This document shows positions 22,620 through 33,517 of a DNA stretch of 64,000 nt, piece by piece. How positions within the stretch are numbered: the stretch's first letter is position 1; the number at the start of each line of letters is the position of its first letter. Below the pieces are notes generated by a model. It saw only the letters and a program-made list of their open reading frames with translations, was not told the DNA's origin and did not search any database. A program made the translations under genes and the position numbers. The DNA comes from Trametes villosa (lineage: Eukaryota; Basidiomycota; Agaricomycetes; Polyporales; Polyporaceae), in contig PUDQ02000001.1 in assembly GCA_002964805.2 (NCBI GenBank), positions 9,262,001 through 9,326,000 of the forward strand, written 5' to 3'.

Positions 22620-23817
22620 ATGTGGCTCCTAGACACCACCACGTACGAGCTACGCGAGTTCCCCTCTATTGACCCCGGCACCTACGCGATCCTGTCACAC
22701 CGCTGGGAAGCAGAGGAGGTGAGCTTCGCCGATCTGCGGGAGCGGAGCCAGTTAGCAGAAGATGAAAGGGCGTCATGGGCTCCAAAAACCGGTAAAGAGG
22801 AGTCCTGGAAGAAGATACAGCGCGCATGCGAGTTTGCCAGGGATAACGGCGACGAGTGGATCTGGTTGGACATGTGCTGCATCGACAAGACGAGCAGCGC
22901 CGAACTCCAAGAGGCCCTTAACTCGATGTTCGCGCTCTACCGCGACGCGAACGTCTGCTTCGCGTATCTCAAGGACGTCTCTGCAGGGAAGGAGGATCCG
23001 AGCACCAGCGGCTCGCAGTTCCGCATGAGCGTCTGGTTCACTCGCGGTTGGACGCTGCAGGAGCTCATCGCGCCGGCGGCCGAGCGCCTTGTCTTTCTGT
23101 ACGCGGACTGGACTTGCATCGGCACCTGAGCAGACCTCGCCGCGAGCGTTGCAGAGATCACCAACATCGATCGCAACCTCCTGGAGGCGAGATCCGACGA
23201 CGCAGCTCGACTCAACTTCTCTCGGTGGAGCATCGCGGCGCGCATGTCTTGGGCGAGCAATCGGACGACCACTCGGCCGGAAGATCAAGCGTACTCTCTG
23301 GCCGGTCTATTCGATGTTAGCATGCCTATCATCTATGGCGAGGGTGGCGAGAAGGCGTTTTGGCGCCTCCAACTTGAAATCATCCGACATTCGCCAGACC
23401 AGAGCATCTTCTCATGGCGCTCACATCTCAGGTTGCGATATGTTCCTTCCACTTCCTCGTGGGGCCCCACGAGTCCTCTGGGAGGCCACAGCTTCAAGGC
23501 GTACACTATGGATCACAACTTGCTCGCATCGGGGCCCAATGACTTTGCCGACTGCTCCGACGTTATCTCCTCTTCCACCCATCACCTCACGTGGTCTCTC
23601 AAACTCCGGCCCCTAACAGAGCCCCACTTCTCCCAAACCAACTACGGGATACGCATCGAGCTCCCTCTCCGTCGCACAAGGCATCCGGACATCTTCTTGG
23701 CTGCGTTAGCGTGCTGGGACGGGTCCTCACACTACTGGCGGGCTCTCGCGTTACGACAGATCGATGGCGGCCAGACATACGTACGCATTGAGTGTCCCAA
23801 CGGAGGCCTCAACATTT
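22620..23817 (+). pseudogene. HET-domain (heterokaryon incompatibility) gene, interrupted and 3'-truncated
   Basis: HET proteins trigger cell death when incompatible mycelia fuse. From ATG 22620 the N-terminal HET domain is clear: TYAILSHRWEAEEVSFADL, then WIWLDMCCIDKTSSAELQEA, then FTRGWTLQELIAP. Codon 170 (23127-23129) is TGA, and the same frame continues afterwards with typical family sequence (MSWASNRTTTRPEDQAYSLA, GLFDVSMPIIYGEGGEKAFW). A single C-to-T change in a CGA codon would explain the stop. The reading frame runs into the TTTTGCAAAA-bearing element at 23818, so the natural C-terminus is lost or was displaced. No introns are needed in the visible part. Probably inactive unless read through. 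Confidence 0.88.
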
Positions 23818-23818
23818 G

Positions 23819-24210
23819 CTTTTGCAAAACGCTAGGGCTATTAGCCCGGCGGGCTTTTGCAAAACGCTGGGCTATTAGTGTGGCGGTGTCATAAGCGCCC
23901 ACTGGAAGCCGCGCCTCCCCGCCAGTGAGGCGCTTATCTGTGCTGAGACGAAGCAAAAATCAAAGGCTGGGAATCGAACACTGCGCCCAAAGATGACCGC
24001 CGCAATTGCGCTTCGAAGCTTACAACTCGGCCATTGCTCCTTCGAACGAAGCCTCCGTAAGCGCGCTATGATCAAAGAATATACTCCTCGCGCCCCCAAG
24101 GCGCTGCCTGCACAAGGGACCGCGCTTTTGCAAAAGCCCGCGCTTTTGCACACCGACCGCGCTTTTGCAAAAGCCCGTGCTTTTGCACACCGACCGCCTT
24201 TTTGCAAACT
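23819..24210 (-). mobile_element. tRNA-like short element with TTTTGCAAAA palindromes, copy 1
   Basis: Read on the minus strand the order is as follows. First an array of TTTTGCA motifs (24210-24126), with perfect palindromes at 24163-24172 and 24126-24135 inside two 37-bp repeats. Then a pol III-type promoter with box A TGGCCGAGTTG (24033-24023) and box B GTTCGATTCC (23978-23969), followed by a T5 run at 23959-23955. Last, two palindromes 35 bp apart (23855-23864 and 23820-23829), each followed by a GGGCTATTAG-type word. Copy 2 at 45642-46066 has the same parts in the same order on the opposite strand. The tRNA-like part does not fold into a good cloverleaf. I infer a tRNA-derived SINE-like or MITE-like element. 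Confidence 0.55.
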
Positions 24211-25672
24211 GCCCACCCTTGCATGAGCCAGGAACTCACCAGGTCCGCGTCGTACCCGCTAAGACCACTCAAAGCACAGTCAGCCTCGGCCTGTTACGGG
24301 CCCCCGGTAGAAAGTCAACATAGCACGCACCTCGCGCGCGCGCGCGCAACTCGACGCCTCGCAGCCGCACGCGGAGTCGACGTCCGGGCGCGCGCGCGGG
24401 CTGCAGCGCATGTCTGAGTTCGAAGAGAACTTGATGCGCCTTGATGAAGAAGGACGCGCACCGGGGCGCGTTCGACGAGGCCCACCTCGCGATCGGCGGG
24501 TCGAGCATGGCACACCGCGCCGCGTAGGTAGCCTGGAGAGCATTGCTATTCAAAGTCGACGCAAAGCGGGCGTCCACGGAGACGTGCGCGCCGCGCGCCA
24601 CACAACGCGGTGTAAGTATGACCCGCCTGCGGGCGGACTGCGTGCGCAAGAGACCTCGTCGAGTGCCCCGAGTGCTGGTCCGGAACCGCCGTCGCGACCT
24701 TTGGGAGCCGCTCTCTTGCTGGGATTCAATCGCGACCTAGTAGGTCAACGAATGTGCAACCTGCACGCCTTCGCACTCTTTAACACGCACCTGGGTCACC
24801 TCGTCCTCAACCGCCTCATACACGGTCTTCACGGTCATCTGGCGTGCGTGGGGTGCGTCAGTATCGGGCCCTCCGATGAACACGCACCAGCAGCCCCACA
24901 CTATGAGCGAGACCTACAGAGCGAACACCGAGGTTGTCAAGACGGCCCTGCGGGACGGTGGCCTGGGCTGCTGAGCGAGACTAAGCTGCTCCTGTTGCAG
25001 CCACTGAAGACGCTATGCTGGCAATACAACTCGTTTGAGTCTTCCGTCTTTGGGACATGAATCCTCGTGGTTGAGCCACACTTGATGAGCTGGAGTGTAC
25101 CGCGATAGAGGCAGAGTGCAAGAGGGGAGGGCGAGTGGTACGCCGCCTGCCGTCGCGCATGGAGATACAGGGCCATGGCGAGCTTTCGACATCGAAAAGC
25201 GGTGATGCGGAAGTCGAGAGGTGACCGCCTGGCCGGCATCGACTGATCCAAGGTCTTCGCGGTTCATCTGGCCTGCGTCGACCATCATCGCCTGTATGTC
25301 TTGCTCGCCTGGCTCGACGCTACTAAGCACACTCACTAGTTCCTCCTGTTTTGCACTTGATTCCACCAAACTCACGTCCTCTCCCTGTAATCCGGAAACG
25401 AACACAGTAGTATCTTGTAGCATGCGTCTAGTGTGTCACCTCGTCAGCTGCAGGATTGGGGTGGAAGCTCCAGATACCGCGGGAACGTACTGGCGAGGAT
25501 GGCGCCTGCAGCCCTAACGTCGGGTGTCCTTCTAAGCTGTACTGCCCAGGCGCCTTGACGCGCATGACTACTTTGCGGGGGCGCCCAGTGCCTGGTTCAT
25601 TTCCTCCACTCTGCAACCTCACCTTCGCACCTGCCTCTATCCACCGTCGGCTTTCCGTCCCACTATCCTGCC
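24211..25672. other. region without a supported gene
   Basis: Holds a short CG dinucleotide run near 24333-24346 and several short frames in both directions. An acidic minus-strand stretch (25423-25220, starting MLQDTTVFVSGLQGEDVSLV) looks mildly protein-like but has no recognisable domain or clear splice partners. Confidence 0.35.
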
Positions 25673-25946
25673 ATGGGTCTTCCAGCGCCCTCAATCTCTG
25701 ACGGCTACGTACTCGTCACACCCGACATGTGGACTTCCGGTACGCCCTCTCCTTCACCATCACACCTTCTTTCCGCCCATCCACCGCGCAGATGGCGACC
25801 TTGTCGCTATGGGGGGCGAAAACGCTGCCCGCGAGGCCCCCGCGTCACCCGTCCGCGCGCTCTTCCGAGCGATCCTTCGTTTCGTACGCGGCCTGTCGGA
25901 GACCGCAGTCGTACAGGGCGAGGTCGGGAAGCCTGATGTGGAGTGA
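25673..25946 (+). CDS. small two-exon gene, 73 residues, function unknown
   Basis: Exons 25673-25739 and 25792-25946 join across a 52-nt GTACGC..GCAG intron to give 73 residues, starting MGLPAPSISDGYVLVTPDMW and ending VVQGEVGKPDVE. The second exon (ARFRAILRF-like helix: V-R-A-L-F-R-A-I-L-R-F-V) could be amphipathic. The joined frame is clean and has coding-like codon use, but I know no family. It could equally be the 5' part of a longer transcript. Confidence 0.4.
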
Positions 25947-27883
25947 CGAACACTACCCTTTCTTGTACGTTTGATATCCGAAGGGCTTATGGAGTGATTC
26001 ACTCACCTATTGCGCGTTTTTGCGGACAGGTTCTTCAGTTGTGCCTTCGCCCGTCGGCCGCGACGAGTCCCAAATCGATCGCCTCCGTGTTACTGTACCC
26101 GTTCGCGCTCCACTGTCGACACGCGCCACCGTTGTGAGACATCGGTCGCGACGTGCGTTTAGCAACCAGGCATAGCTTGAGCACGCCCATTCCTGATGAT
26201 TCCTGATACACCGTATTCAATTGTCGCAAACGCGACCTCAGGCTGGCGCGGTGAGGAACGCTGCATTGGTTAGATAGGGTCATCAGGCAGACCCAAGCAT
26301 ATTGGGCTCAACTGCTGGGGTTCGATTCTTCGTTCCGCCGCGACGTTATGCCGTGTGTTCCTCACACACGTGCCGCCAGGGACGCCCCACTGGGCGTGCA
26401 GCTTGCTCGGGGTGACATGCGTTGTGCGCGGACGCGCGTAATCGCTAGGGCGTCCCTCGCTCCTGCATGAGGTAGTAGTTGAGACTGACCGAGCCGCGTC
26501 GACGTGCAATATAGCTCGCGGCGTACCTGAGACCACGAACTTTCCCTACTACTGTGCTCTCTGTTACTCACCCACTAGGTCCCAGCCTCCAACGGCCGCA
26601 GTTGCGAGTGGTTGCCGACTATAAATGCCGTAACGCGCGGGGCAAGGGTCACTCCATATACACGGTGGTCCTCGTCCGCCCGCCTGCGCATGTTGATCAC
26701 AACGAAAGCTCAACCTCTCTTTCTGGCCTGGCGCAACGCACGTCGAAGTGGACTAGACCCGGTCGCGGAAACAACTGGCGGTTGCACATCGCAAGCCGGT
26801 GGACACATCCTGGAAGTGCCAGCAACCGTTCACGTGCGCGCAAGCCGCCGGATGGTTTCCGCTGTATAGCGTCTGCCTATTAGCGTTTTCAGCGCGCGCA
26901 CGACGTCCTCGCGCACCTGCTTCGTGCGCCCATCTTCGGCGGAGGCCTATCCTCGCTCCCACTCCCGCCCCCGCTTCTGTGGAGAGGTGTGTCCTCATTT
27001 CTGGAGCGTCATCGCCCTTCGCAACACGCATCATTCCTATACTGCTAGAGCGACATGTCCCGAATATACGTTGAGCATCACCGACACCGTCTCGCGAGTG
27101 GCACCGAGGCGGAGCACATACCGCATTAAGCTCGCACGCGCCACGCTCCGTCGAGAAGCACGTCGCGGGCATATGCACGTCGTCGTAAATGCGGAAGTCG
27201 TAGTGCTTTCGAATCACGCTGCTTCATCCTGCACTCGCCCCCCCCCGTATGCTGTTGCCTGTCGACGCGAAGGTACCGCGTGATCGGTACCGCTGGGAAA
27301 ACGCCCGGCTCCGCGCATGGAGGATTACGCCAAGTTCCTACTGGGTTGGACGTGCCCACGAAACGGCTGACAAGGTTCCTCCCGTCCTCGACCGACGCTC
27401 ACCGTCCGCGCGAGCGTTCCAGAACAACTCGCGGTACAGAAGGTCCGCCGCCACTAAAGAGGCCTCCCCTACCGTGCGCGCGGCACACAAGCGTCCCCCG
27501 CATCCGTGCGCCCCCCCACCCATCGCCATTGCCCTCGACGCCGGTCGCCGCCCCCCCCCGTTGCGTGCCCGCCTCGCGCGCCATCGCGAACGTCTTCGAG
27601 CGCGTGCGCCCACCGTGGCGCGGCCGCGAATCCTTATCAACCCGAGCCCGTCGCAGCTTCGTGTGCTCGGGCACGCGTTCACGCGCGCGTTCCCTGCGTT
27701 CTGCGCGCGATACATTCAATCAGGGACATCGCCCCGTAAATGTGAAGCAGCATACATTTTGTGACACCATCTGTACTCTACTGAACAAGGACCACCTCCT
27801 GCGCTCGCGAGAGCAGCTGCAGAGTATTCAGGAGTGTGCGGGCAACGCTAGATGCATACGGCTCACATTACCGGTTCGTACGA
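25947..27883. other. region without a supported gene
   Basis: A long stretch between the small gene and the KDZ-associated gene block. Open frames here are GC-rich shadows (Arg/Pro/Ala-rich on all strands). A weak tRNA-like motif lies near 26255-26336 (see rejected items). Confidence 0.4.
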
Positions 27884-30228
27884 TCACCACCACCCCCCCA
27901 TCGGCGGGAGGGTGAGCCCTTGCAACTCGAGGCCGAGTTCGCCCATCAACCGAACTCCCTGTTCGCGGATCAGCAGCGTGTGCACGTTGTAGTCGACCTT
28001 CAGCGCGTTTCGAGACGAGGAGGCCACCCAGCGGGACTGTGCCTGGTCCCAGATCTCATATTGGAGCTCGTCGTCGAGCTGCCCGAGCGGCGAGAGACGG
28101 TTGAGAGCGAAGACTCGGTCGCGCGGCAAGGCGCGCACGTCAGCAAAGCAGCCGCCGTGCGCGGCACGTGTGGGCCAAAGGACGATGTGGAGCCTGTCGG
28201 AGCGACGCTCCCGCCTGGAGATGAGGCGCTCCGCACCGAAGACGTTGAGCTCGTGGCGCTCCCGATCAAGCGGGTCCTGGATTATCACCGCGTCGATCGC
28301 CGTCAAGACCTTCCCAAGATCACAGCACACGGACGCCGACGCCTTCCTGAGGAGGACTACCGGAGGGGTATCCACGATAGGAACGCGCCCTTCGGAAACG
28401 GGTACCCAGTTCTGGACGGTGAAGTCCCAGAACTCGTACGCCTCATACCCGTTCCTCTCGTTCTCCCGGCAGAATCGGAGATCCTCCAGGAGAAGCTCGG
28501 TAGGCTGGCTCAGGTTGACGCGCACAACGTGAGGCGTCGCGCGGTCCTGCGCAATACAATTGTCAGCGCCCGTAACATACATTCCCACGTCGATCTTACC
28601 TCAGTCCAGAGAAAGAGCCCACAGAGAGCCTGAAGAAAGTGTGAGCGCAAGGATTCATGCACAAGGAAAGCAAGACACGCACCCGGCCGCCGACTGTCGG
28701 GAACTCCTCGAGGTCGACCTTCTTCTCCAAGAAGAGCTGTCATAGGTGTTAGCCGGGATGTGCTTGAGAGTACGATAGGGAGTCTTACAGCATAGACGTC
28801 TTGTCGGTGCATATGCTACGAGGCCGTGAGCATGTAATCCGAAGGCATACCACCCGCATTGACTCACCAAATCGAATTCACCGCGCCATAGGTCGCGCGC
28901 GCGCCGGAAGGCGGCCTCTTCCTGGTCCTCTGAATCGCTTCCATCATCCGGCACCTCCAATGCGATCGCGGAAGCCTCTTCGAGCTCCCGCCAGATGTGA
29001 GCGTCCGCCTGGTGGAGCCCGGCTTCGTCGTCATGGCGCAGGGGGCGATCGTCGAGTGGCGCGAGATCGTCGCTGAAGGCGCCGGCGTCACCGCCGGGGC
29101 CGCCGGCAAGAAGCTCGTGGGCGTCGTCGACGGCAGCAGCGTGATCGTCGTTGAGTTCGTCGTCGTCGTCGAGCTCGTCGTGCTCCTCGGCATCATCGTC
29201 GACGACGACGACGTCGCTAGCGATGTCGGCCACGACACGGCCGTGCCGGTCGACTTCGACCACGTCAGAGTCCGACCCGCCAGCGTCGCTGTCCTGCCAC
29301 TCTGCGTCGTCGTCCGACAAGTCCATGTCGTAGTCGTCGTACGCCGCATCCACGTCTTCGTCCTCCGACGAGTCCATGTCGAACTCTTCGTACTGAACAG
29401 CCTTGCCCTTGCCCTTGCCACCCGGGCGCGAGGACCCAGGCTGCGAGCCGCGGTTGCCAGCGTTCTGTCGTGGACGTTAGATCGTGTACGCCAGCATCAT
29501 CATCAGGCCACGTACTGAGAAAGGAGCAGCACACTCTTCGGCGGCGCGCTCTTCGGCGGCGTGCGCAGCGGCGGCGCGCGCAGCGGCGGCAGCGAGTTCT
29601 TCGGCTTCTACAGTGCGTGCGTACGCCTCGTCGTCGTTGATCTGCTGTTCGACATCGCGGGCTGTTCGCTTCCGGCTTCGAGACTTCTTCGCTGCGCGCT
29701 CGCGATCGCGCAGTTCCTCGATTCTCCGGAGCAGATCGTCGGGCGGTCCGGCTTGTTTGGGGAAGTGCATGTGTACCGTCCCGCCTTGCTCGTCGTCGCC
29801 TGCGTCGCTCTCTTCGTCGACCTCTTCATCGCTCTTCCCGTCGCTGTGGTTCTTGCTGGTCTTGCCCTTCGCGCCCTTCTTGGCCTTCTTGCCCCTCTTG
29901 CCCTTCTTGCCCTTCTCGCCCTTCGCGCACTTCTTTCTGTTCCGCGGGCAACACTACGAAAGGTTCAGCGCGATTCCCTAGCCCATTGGAGGCCACTCAC
30001 GTGGAAGTTCCAGGCGCCGGCCCAACCGCGAGCGTACATGAGATGCCCACAGACAGGCGAACCGCATGTCTCGCAGGAGTGGATCTCGGGCATGCGCTCC
30101 TCCGCACCCTCCGCACAGAGGTTCTTGAGCTCCTCGCTGAAGCCACGCTCTCGAGGACCTGGACTGCGGCGCGCCCTACGGTAGACGTAGAGCCTCCAGT
30201 GCTTTGGGATGGAAGGGGCGCGAGGCAT
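27884..30228 (-). CDS. GRF-like zinc-finger protein with acidic middle and paired C-terminal W..LL repeats
   Basis: Seven exons, 30228-30001, about 29953-29516, 29464-28868, 28815-28789, 28736-28683, 28629-28600 and 28546-27884, join in frame to about 678 residues. The start MPRAPSIPKHWRLYVYRRAR is followed by CETCGSPVCGHL and WNFHCCPRNRKKC, a spacing like GRF zinc ribbons that bind nucleic acid. Next come a lysine-rich segment (KKGKRGKKAKKGAKGK), an Ala/Glu coiled coil and a long Asp/Glu/Ser tract. The C-terminal 220 residues contain two related units, FWDFTVQNWVPV with VVLLRKAS and IWDQAQSRWVAS with HTLLIREQ. No known enzyme is recognised. It heads a run of five minus-strand genes next to the KDZ transposase. 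The 27-nt exon 4 is supported by phase and good borders. Confidence 0.7.
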
Positions 30229-30746
30229 GGCAGGGAAGTAGTGATGGACGGCGAGGCGGGCACGGACGAAGTTGGGCACGCTCGCAGGGGACGTTCGCAC
30301 GCGGCAGGTGGGGGCGAGATGTGCGCGTCGACGAGGTTGGGGCTTTGCTTATGTAGCTCGAGATTTTCCGACGCGCGCAATCCAAAGCGGTCGACTGGCC
30401 CCCATCGCCCCCAATTTCGCAGAGGACCAGCAGGGCCGGCTTCGTGTTGGGGTCCCTCATGCCGGAAGCCGGGTTTTCCAGGTACCTTGGACATCCCCGC
30501 AAGCTCGGCACATTCTTTGGCTAGACGTTCAGCCACGCAACGAACGCCGATGACTTCAGTGCTTCGGGTTCCCGCGCGAATCGCCTCGTAACTCCGTGCC
30601 CATTCCATATCGCTCGATTGTCTTCCTCCCATCCACCCGCCCGCGCCACCCGCTCCAGGCTGCGTCCACCCTCTCGGGCCACCTTCGGAGCTACCCGCTC
30701 AAAAGCCCTCAATCTACCGGGAAATTACATGAGAACCGATCTAGGT

Positions 30747-32242
30747 CTACGCCGCAGTACGGCGAGCGATCTTGCCACGGCGACCCCGAATCGCGCGATC
30801 CCCGTCGCGAGAGGAACCGATGACGGAGGAGCGACGCCGCTTCCGAACGGGGGCACCGTCGCCGCCCTCTGCGAGGTGGCCGAGGCTGCCCTCAGCGCTC
30901 GAACTCTCCGTGATGCGCGTGCTTCCCCCCTCCGCCAAAGCGGGCGCCTGACGACCGTTCGCGAGGCCCACCATCGCGTGCCCGCCAAAAATGTCGTGCT
31001 GAGAACATGATCGTGAGAGGAATGAGAGTGGACAGACAGACTTGCAGCTTACGGAGAGTACGCCGTCCCAAGAGCCCGTCTCTGAGTCTTTGTCGTCGGA
31101 ACTTCCATCAGTCTGCTGCACCAGTCAGACGAACGTCAACGTTCAGCTGAGACCGTCCTCACCGTCTTACGCGACACGGTCTCCCGTGCAACCTGTCGGC
31201 GCATTGAGCGGCCGCTGTCGAAGAGAGCGAACGGACGTTACCTGCTTGCCGACCCTCAGGTAGTCTTCGCTGCCGGGGGAGTCTCGTACGACGTCGCGAA
31301 CCACTTGATCGAGCCGTGTCAGGACGTCGCCGAAGCCGGCTGGGAACTTCGTGTCAGAGTTCTTCACCAACAGCGTGCGGTGGGCCGACAACACTGGCAA
31401 CGGTGTGCCAACGCTCGTGGGCTTCCACTCCGTGTTCTCCGAGTCCCACACGTCGACGCTCACACGAACGAGATCGCCTTCAGGGTCCCCCGGGAGCGTC
31501 CACAACGCGCGGGCTGTAGGGGACGTCGTAAGAACAACGGTGCCATCCGGCCTCAGTGGTAGGTTGCAAACCGCGGCTTCCTCGCCGTCCTATACCGCGG
31601 ATCAGCACTTGGGGAACATGCCACTGGCGAGAGCAGCTCACTTTCGTCCATACGAAGACTTGGGCCCCGGGGCGGCTAGCGGCATGTTGGCGTACGGGAG
31701 TCCTGTGAGCGAAGTTGACGCCATCCGGGTTGGCGACCTGGTTGAGGAGCTCGAGCTCGGCACCGAAGTTGAGGCATTGTTCGACGTCGCAGCCGCGGAC
31801 AAGGACGGCAACACGAATGTCCTCGACGGCGAGAGGGCCCTCTCGAAGCGTGTACACCCTCCACCCAGCGCATTTGATCCTCCAGACATCGCAGGAGAAG
31901 GCTAGCGGTCCTCCGCAGGCTTCGACTACCCAGCTGAGACTGACCGGCGCGATCTTGAGGTCGTCGTCGACAGGCACCATCCTCATGAGGGGCGGTTCGT
32001 CGTCCTATTTCCAGACATACGTTAGGTGACGAGGGAGGGGACACGGGGGGACTCACGGCAATCCATAGCACCATGCGCACGAACGTGTTCGCCGACGACG
32101 GGGCTGACTTGACGAGTGGGGGCGGTCCTACGCCCCGAGCTTGTGGCATGATGGGGGTCTTGGGCGTGGAGGATGTGAGAGCAGCGGGGTCTCTGTCTCT
32201 GGCACTGTCCTGTACGTCGCAGACGGCAAGTGCTCCGTCCAT
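30747..32242 (-). CDS. Agaricomycete-specific protein with W..LL unit and basic C-terminus
   Basis: Six exons, 32242-32057, 32004-31642, 31589-31242, 31192-31163, 31115-31053 and 30998-30747, give 413 residues with all phases matching. The start ATG 32242 reads MDGALAVCDVQDSARDRDP. The middle contains LAFSCDVWRIKCAGWRVYTL and DVWDSENTEWKPTSVG with HRTLLVKN, which resembles the duplicated unit at the C-terminus of the gene at 27884-30228. The C-terminal 84 residues are basic (VRKRRRSSVIG, RGRRGKIARR) and may act as a nuclear localisation signal. No catalytic motif seen. Intact. The shared unit and adjacency suggest the two proteins diverged from a common ancestor or work together. Confidence 0.65.
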
Positions 32243-32589
32243 GGTCGAGGTTGGCGAGGTCTCTCGGTCTTCTCGTGCGTAGCGAAACCGCAAAGACTTC
32301 CGCACTCCTGCGCTGCCCCCCAGATCTACGATCGGGCCCGCTGCTTCAACCACGCTTCTCCCGCGATCCACGCCCCCGATCCTCCTGCCCGATTCGAACA
32401 ATATGAACGGCTCGGTGCTTGCGCCGACAATGCCGCCCGCCGTTGCCTTTCTCCTCGATCTTTCTCTTGGCACAAGCCACAGGTTCACCGGATGGGTGCG
32501 CGGGTCTAGCCGCAGCAAGGCGTATACGTTGCACCCCGCCCGCCACATCCCGAGTACACGGCATCCCTACAAACGAAATTCGATGTATT

Positions 32590-33393
32590 CTACGAGCGCC
32601 GCCCCGAACGCTGCTTCTTCGCAAGCCGTGTGCCCGAACCGGAAGCGGGTGCCGAGGCCCGTCTCTTCGTGCTTGCCTGCGGCTTCGAGCTGGAACCCAC
32701 GGCGGACCCACGCTTCTTCGGGGCCACCTTCGGCGTGGAGGATGTTAGCGTGACCAACCTGGCGGTGGGTTAGTAACGTTCTGCGCGACAGCGACGTGAC
32801 GCACCCGTCGTTATCGGTCCTTCTGTCCCTGACGCGACGCACGCGTGCCGGACGAGACGCAATCAGGGTTTCGGTTTCGGGATTCGGGACCGGCGCCAGC
32901 ACACCCGTGATACCGCGGGCCTTCCCTTTGCCCTTCTCTTTCCTCGTGCGCGGCGCCGGGGCAGACGCTTCCGAGTCAGAGGGCGGCGGTACCTCACGGT
33001 CAACACCTTGACGAGCTGCAGCGTGCGGTGTGCCTTGGAGCTATGAGCAAACGACACAATTGTGAAAAGCACTTCCTGCTTACCGAGGGGAGTGATGATT
33101 GTGAAGCTGCCGTCCGGGACATGGAAGCGGGGACTGCGCTGAATGGTGTTCTGTGACGTAGCGGATGCCGAACGCGCCAGTCTACGCCTGGAGGAACCAT
33201 CTCCGCGCGATGGGTTCGACGGCGTGGACGGCAATGAACGCGAACGTGACTCTGAGCGAGAGCGCGAGGGCGTCGAAGGTTTGCTTCCTCGTCGCGCACG
33301 AGCAGTGTCCGCCACCTGCGTCGCGCGAGGCGTGGATGGCTCATGAACACGAGCGCCCGACGCGCCGGTTCGCTCTGCCGCGGTCGCGCGCAT
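32590..33393 (-). CDS. small basic Ser/Arg-rich protein, function unknown
   Basis: Three exons, 33393-33084, 33015-32805 and 32758-32590, give 229 residues. The last intron has a perfect TTACTAAC branch site. The start used is ATG 33393 (MRATAAERTGASGARVHEPS); the frame is open to 33444, but an acceptor-like CTCAG precedes 33393, so an upstream exon is possible. The content is Ser/Arg/Pro-rich (KPSTPSRSRSESRSRSLPST), then a short folded-looking stretch (RFHVPDGSFTIITPL), an acidic-to-basic linker (EVPPPSDSEASAPAPRTRKE) and a lysine/arginine-rich end (RRASAPASGSGTRLAKKQRS). Likely nuclear. It sits between two larger genes of the same strand; function unknown. Confidence 0.55.
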
Positions 33394-33517
33394 GTCTGAG
33401 CGGAGCATGAGCAACACATCACGCACAGGTACACGAGACGCCACTCACCACGCAACAGACGGTCTCCTGCGGCCTGGAATGCTGAGGGGACTCCTGGCTC
33501 ATCGACTAATGGGGGCG

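Noticed and set aside
23819..24210. CRISPR-like array because of regularly spaced short repeats
   Set aside because: Eukaryotic context, 10-bp palindromes with similar spacers, only a few units. Not CRISPR.
24410..25060. 216-codon plus-strand frame
   Set aside because: Protein-like fragments occur in several frames but none forms a consistent exon chain; no family recognised.
26255..26336. tRNA-like sequence: GGAACG at 26255 pairs with CGTTCC at 26331, T-loop TTCGATT with a weak stem, possible CAT anticodon
   Set aside because: Position 8 and the D-arm do not fit, the anticodon loop lacks U33, and the T-stem is mostly wobble. Too degenerate to call a gene; it could be a tRNA fossil.
27249..27915. 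Overlapping plus-strand frames of 171 and 211 codons
   Set aside because: Pro/Arg-rich in every frame, no splice partners, no recognisable sequence; ends in the antisense of a well-supported gene.
28997..29518. 173-codon Val-rich plus-strand frame
   Set aside because: Antisense of the Asp-rich tract of the minus-strand GRF-like gene (GAC repeats read as GTC).
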